Positions 58,986 to 64,000 of a stretch of 64,000 bases of DNA are shown here, piece by piece (position 1 is the stretch's first letter; each line of letters starts with the position of its first letter). A model generated the notes under the pieces. That model had not been told where the DNA came from, did not search any database, and saw only the letters and a program-made list of their open reading frames with translations. A program made the translations under genes and the position numbers. The DNA is from Mesorhabditis belari (taxonomy: Eukaryota > Nematoda > Chromadorea > Rhabditida > Rhabditidae): assembly GCA_958450365.1 (NCBI GenBank), contig CAUEEP010000736.1, forward strand, positions 1,423,501 through 1,487,500, in the 5' to 3' direction.

Positions 58986-59339
58986 ATCTCTTTCATCTTT
59001 TCTTTTTCTTTTGTTTACTTTACCTGTTTGTTTTCAAACAAGTTCAAATTGAAATCAAAGATTTTAAAATTCAAAAACAATAGCATTCTGATCTTTCTTT
59101 CATTTTCTTAACCATCTATCCAATCTCTTTTCTCATTTGATAAATGTATCCATTCTCCTCAATTTCTTTCTATTTTCCGAGAATCATCGACTCATTTGCA
59201 CCTCAAAAGCGAAGGTGGGGGCTGTTTCAAGACTCAAACAAACGAAAAGATCATGAAAAATGGACTTATCCAAAATCTCATGGAAAATGGAGAAAGAGAA
59301 ATGAAAAGAGAAAGGAAAAGAGAAAGGAAAAAGGGGTAG

Positions 59340-59464
59340 GTGGGACACTTTTTGTCGAGAGAGAGTGAGCCGTTTCCGGTCGGCGATCAGAGTGAGGCAA
59401 CGCCTCCCCTTCCTGTTCCAATGCCACTTTTAGACCCTCCCCTTTCTGTCAATCTCCCTCAGTT
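59340..59464 (+). CDS. Candidate further exon of gene C (Pro-rich)
   Basis: An open stretch reading SEPFPVGDQSEATPPLP and on through LLDPPLSVNLPQ stands out for balanced codon use and higher GC amid AT-rich repeats. It can be entered in phase 0 (as gene C leaves 58487) through a poor GGGGTAG acceptor, and left in phase 2 through CAGTT|GTAATT. It would be a Pro-rich linker after the C2 region. No following exon was found that confirms it. Confidence 0.3.
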
Positions 59465-60395
59465 GTAATTGAGGTGATAGAGGACAAAAAAAAGACTCTT
59501 TTTCACCCCTTTGCAAACCAATCTTGCTGGCATTCAGCCCATTATCCTGGCCTAGAGCCTAGCTTTGTTTACTTCACTTGGAATCATCTAGAAAGATTAA
59601 AGACTGATAAAAAAAGCTTAGCATTCTAGAAGACAATCTAGAAGAGCAAGTAAGCCAAGTAGTTAGCAAGCCAAACCTCACAGTCCAATTCTAACTTGTT
59701 TTCAGAATTGGTTCGATAAGAATAAGGAATAGAGTGTGTTTTTCTCAAAAAAATAGTCCAAAATAGGAAACGAGTTCATTTAAAATCAACTGAATAACTT
59801 AAAAATTGAAGAAAATATTTGAAATATTGATTTCGATCTAATCCGTTTCCTATTTCACACTATTTCTTGAAAGGAACACACTCTAATAAGGATGGATCAG
59901 ATGGATGGATGGATGGGTAAGGCTGTAAGCAATTGAGAATTGAGAATCAAAGTCAACAATCAATCTAGTACATTTTCTTTTTCAATTTGTGACAATCCTT
60001 CCTTTCTTCCTCACCTGATAGACAAAAAGATACCTTCGAAATTTGCCTAATCTTTCTTGATCTTTCCTCTCGACATCATTCATCTTCTCGTCGTTTATTT
60101 ACCACCGTAGCCTATTTTCTAACATTTTTTTTGTTATATCTAGATCCTTTTCTGTAGTGAATTCAAATTTTCAATTGAAACCCGTTCGAAGTTCTCAGAC
60201 TGGCAGTATCTTCAAATAACTAAGACTTAGACAGACTTAGAATTAGTTTTAGTTGTTTGTTTGTTTTACGAATTAGTTACTTAGACAAGAAGAGCTATGT
60301 AATTGTAGTAATGCTCGTAGAATTCAAAGTTTTTGTTCTTGAGTGTTGCGCTAATTATCCGAGTATCAAGCTATCTCGCGCTCTTTGAAGATATG

Positions 60396-60520
60396 TCATT
60401 GTGGTCAAGTCGTTCTGTCGTCGGCCAAGTCGTTCTGTCGTCGGCCAAGTCGTTCTGTCGTCGGTCAAGTCGTTCTGTCGTCGGTCAAGTCGTTCTGTCG
60501 TCGGCCAAGTCGTTCTGTAA
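60396..60520. repeat. GTCAAGTCGTTCTGTCGTCG 20-base minisatellite
   Basis: Six units alternating GGCCAAG and GGTCAAG. The surrounding 59500-62150 is AT-rich sequence in which I see no gene. Confidence 0.8.
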
Positions 60521-62182
60521 ACAATTATCCCAGTGAGCCTAGAGCTTAGCCCTGTTTACTTTCGATCAAGTTCATCTTTGAGACAAAACTGTCACTCAAA
60601 TCTATCAACCCAAATCTATCAATTTTAATTCTTATTGAATTTTCAAACTATTTGCAAACAGGGAAATTACTGGTAAGAAATTTACTGGTAATTACTGGTT
60701 TTTATAGATAATACGATTTCTAAATGTTCTATGAACATTGATATTTAAAAAATAGCTTTTAAAGCTATCAATTTATTCTCATTAGAGAAAAGCTAACAGC
60801 TCAAAATAACCATTTATTACGATTTCTCTTTATAATCTTTTAAAAGCTTCATTATAATCTTTTAATAGACAACACTTTAAGTTTTTCCTATTGTTGAACC
60901 GGGAACTTGTAACTACGGACTTTTAATTACGGACTTGTAATTATTTTTTTAATTACGATGGTAAAGAATGAATGAATGTAGGCGGGGGTGTTCAATTTTG
61001 AAATTGAATTGAAATTGAATTGAATTCACCGAGATCCCTAGTTAAATTGAAGCGGCCATTTCTTCTTTTCTTCTTTTCTTCATCTCTATTTTATTTCAAT
61101 CCCGCAAATCCTTTGATTGGACAAAGTATTGAACAAAGTACTTTGATGCTAAAGAACATGATTGTTCTAATAGATTATTTAGAGCTTTGTTGGTTTAATA
61201 AATCACTTCATCAATCACTACAATTCTAGAATTGTCAGTTTTGGCTTTAAGCCTTAAGCTTAGGCTTTATGCCAACCTTTGTTCTAAGAAAATCTACAAA
61301 CCCTGTCTTGCCTACAAAGCCTACAATCTACAAAATTTAGCCCTTAAAGTAGCTCTGCCGTAGAGCCAATAAGGTTTTGAAACTAGCTCTGGCTCTGGCA
61401 CTGACTTTGACTCAAAGCAGAGATCCCTTCCTCAAAGCCAGAAGGATTTAATCATTCGTTCTCTGTGTCAGAGCATGTTATCTAATTACTTTAATAGCCA
61501 TTGTTTGAATAAGTCAGCGTTAAATCAAATTCATTGAAGCGAAATTTCGAGATCGGAACGAGCGACCACTTTTCTCTTTACTTTCTCTTTACTTTACTCT
61601 TTCTCTTTGGCCTCTTTCATCCCACCCACGCATTTCCCCTTTTCCTTTGACCTCTTTCCTCTCTTGTTTTCACCATTTTCTTCAAATAATCACAAGGCTT
61701 TAATTATTTACGAAATTTTCTTTCATCTGCTTAGGTCACAAAAAAGAAAATAAAACTGATTATCTGAATATTGAGAAATTTTAGGATTCAAGCTTTTAAT
61801 CAAAAATTCTTTCAGAAAATTTGATTTATTTAAGGATTTAAAAAGATGATTGCTTTCAAAGGGTGATCAGTAAACAATTTTAAAGATTATCTAATAGATT
61901 AAGGATTTCAAATGATTTTGTTTATGTTTATCACTTGCATTTTATGTTGAAATCGGCTTTGAGCTTTCAGATCATCGTAAAATCTCCAAATTCTTCTACA
62001 TTTTTCCTTTAAAATTCTACCAGCTTACATGTTTTTCATTCAAAATTTCCTTCATTACATCTTTATTGTGTTTTGAGCTCAACGATCTGTACTTTCCATA
62101 TCTACGGATGAAATCTCGAGTTTACTGGGTAATCTTTCACACTCACTCTCTTTTTTTTTTCTTCCGTTTCCTTTTCCTTTCA

Positions 62183-62311
62183 TATAAAAGATTGAAAACT
62201 TAAATTCCTCTTCAGTCTTTTTCGATTCGATTCACTTAAATGAAACTTTTACTAAACTTTAATACAAATCACAATTCACATTTCTATCATGCGAATTTAC
62301 GACGAACTTTG
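62183..62311 (+). promoter_or_regulatory. Possible promoter and short first coding exon
   Basis: TATAAAAG at 62183-62190 is followed 99 bases on by ATG (62289), seven codons (MRIYDEL) and a perfect nematode donor, TTG|GTAAGT, at 62311/62312. All frames back to the upstream TTCAG are closed, so this would be a 5' exon and not an internal one. It could be an alternative start for gene C or chance; no downstream exon was identified. Confidence 0.2.
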
Positions 62312-63689
62312 GTAAGTAAAAAGAAGTAAATGAATCTTCTGAATTGATTTTGAGGCATTGAAACGAGTTAGAAAAATCAGAAAATCACGATTTCGTCGCA
62401 GGAAATAATGCAGCGCAAGTTTGCAGCGCTCTAGCAAAAGTTTTGAAACTTTTCTGAACAAATCCAGAAAACACATTGCAAAAGAAATATTCACTTTGAT
62501 AATAGAAAAAGAATTAGGTCGATTGATTGACTTTTGGGTTCATTATCGGAGGTGCCCACACATTTAGACCGCACTCCTTTACACCAGTTTCCAAATTTTT
62601 CACCTCAATCAATGAAATGCAGAAGTTATTTATATAAAGAAAAAACCACTTGTTAATCGTAGCAACATTTCTTTGAGTATTTTAAAAAACGCTGAAACAC
62701 GTATCTAATGAATTTTGTGCGCCATCCTGTAGATTTAAAAATTACCATTCTAATAGGCAATTGATTTAAACTACTTTATCAATAGCTGGCTCAAAAGCTG
62801 GCTCTAAAGCTGGCGCTAAAGCTGGCTCTAAACCTGGCTCAAAAGCTGGCTCAAAAGCTGGCTCTTTAGCATTACTAATAGTTCGTCATATACTTTATGA
62901 TAATTTCTTACTGTAAACTGAGTTCAAAAGTTTTCTGTTTCTTTACTAACTGACTCATTTACTCAAAAAAATCTTTACTCTCAAATTTCGAAGCTTTTCA
63001 AGAGTTGCTTGCTTTTTGAATTCCCCATCATCTCATCAATTAGCCTAAATGAATCTAAATGCCATTAGGTAATAGATTTTTGGGAACAGCAAAGCACAGC
63101 CATATCATACTTTTCTTAGTTTCAGAAGTTGCCAACTCACTCGAAATTCTTAAAAACAAGTCTCAAGCCTAGAGAAATACCAAATATTTCCTGTTTTTCT
63201 TCCCAAATTTTCTGCAAGATTTATTTTTCAAAAGTTTAACCTTTCCACCGGAAATTTACATAAGAAAAACTTAGATAAACAATTTTTTAAAACAAAATAG
63301 TCAAGAAGGGATGAAAGGTGATATTTGGTGAGAAAATGTTGGATCCTTTTTTTTGATGAGATGTGTGGGTGTGGATCGGCTTCTTTCTTTCCATTTCTCC
63401 CATTTCTCCATTTCTCATTCATTTCAAAGTCAAAAGGGATCTTTTTCTTCTACTTTCTGAAGAAGCAAGCGGCTACACATTGAAATCTGAGCCTAATGCT
63501 TTGTGGTTTCCGAGCTCTGAAATTTCGCTGATATTACAACAACTAGAGGGCATGAATTTACATTCACAACTGATTTGATAATTATTTTAAATGTAAAACC
63601 AATTACATCTACTGATTTTGATTGAGATTTAAACAAAGATTCTGAGCAACTTAATTCCTTTTTTCTGTCTTGAAGTTATCAATATATTC

Positions 63690-63985
63690 TAGCTTCTAGA
63701 TCTAGATCCTAGCTTCTAGATCCTAGTTTCTAGATCCTGGCTTCTAGATCCTAGCTTCTAGATCCTAGCTTCTAGATTCTAGCTTCTAGATCCTAGTTTC
63801 TAGATCCTGGTTTCTAGATCCTGGTTTCCCTAGCTTCTAGATCCTAGCTTCTAGATCCTAGCTTCTAGATCCTAGCTTCTAGATCCTAGCTTCTAAATCC
63901 TAGCTTCTAGATCCTAGTTTCTAGATCCTGGTTTCTAGATCCTAGCTTCTAGATCCTAGCTTCTAGATCCTAGCTTCTAGATCTT
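63690..63985. repeat. TAGCTTCTAGATCC 14-base minisatellite
   Basis: About 20 units (TAGCTTCTAGATCC with TAGTTTC and TGGTTTC variants) run to the window edge. 62560-63690 before it holds a GCTGGCTCTAAA array (62790-62870) and otherwise nothing recognisable. Confidence 0.85.
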
Positions 63986-64000
63986 TTGTGACTTACTAGC

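Noticed and set aside
60333..60536. Ser/Val repeat frame
   Set aside because: Derived from the 20-base GTCGTTCTGTCGTCG array.
63363..63578. 71-residue frame near the window end
   Set aside because: The second half looks faintly protein-like (SEPNALWFPSSEISLIL), but no splice sites or motifs support it.

Overview
The window reads as nematode nuclear DNA. It is AT-rich. Its real genes are small exons (35 to 270 bases) split by introns of 43 bases to 7.8 kb. Two of the three genes have a consensus 3' splice site just before the start codon, which fits spliced-leader trans-splicing. The transposon set (Tc1/mariner, piggyBac, a non-LTR remnant and many short inverted-repeat elements) also fits. 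No bacterial operon, CRISPR array or phage module is present, and most long open frames are minisatellite artefacts.

Three genes, all on the plus strand, can be rebuilt exon by exon with matching splice phases. (A) 14524-23174 encodes a 273-residue, four-helix membrane protein that resembles lysosomal LAPTM proteins. (B) 28316-34610 encodes a 289-residue secreted or ER EF-hand protein. (C) 44118 to at least 58487 encodes a long disordered N-terminus followed by two C2-like regions. Its best match by eye is the GAP1/RASA class of Ras GTPase-activating proteins, but no catalytic domain is seen before the window ends. The genes are not an operon; each probably works alone.

Layout. 1-14500 is repeat-rich: R1 elements, minisatellites, a piggyBac fragment (9521-9811), a large inverted repeat (9925-12085) and a non-LTR retrotransposon tail on the minus strand (12325-12669). 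14.5-23.2 kb is gene A, whose introns hold hairpins, a Tc1-like remnant, a mariner-type element and an orphan minus-strand exon. 23.2-28.3 kb is intergenic with a 490-base palindrome. 28.3-34.6 kb is gene B, with introns full of R1 copies and a second piggyBac fragment. 34.6-44.1 kb is intergenic, with a 397-base palindrome, two near-identical 237-base inverted-repeat elements and two broken inverted copies of gene C exons. 44.1-58.5 kb is gene C, with a mariner element (itself invaded) and a 7.8 kb repeat-filled intron. 58.5-64 kb is mostly repeats with a few weak exon candidates.

The most unusual content is the repeat landscape. Several inverted-repeat families share ACCGTA...CTAATAG-like ends, long palindromes recur, one minisatellite appears to have grown from a palindrome centre, and exons of gene C have been copied in inverted order 5 kb upstream. 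All calls come from reading the sequence; no database search was possible.
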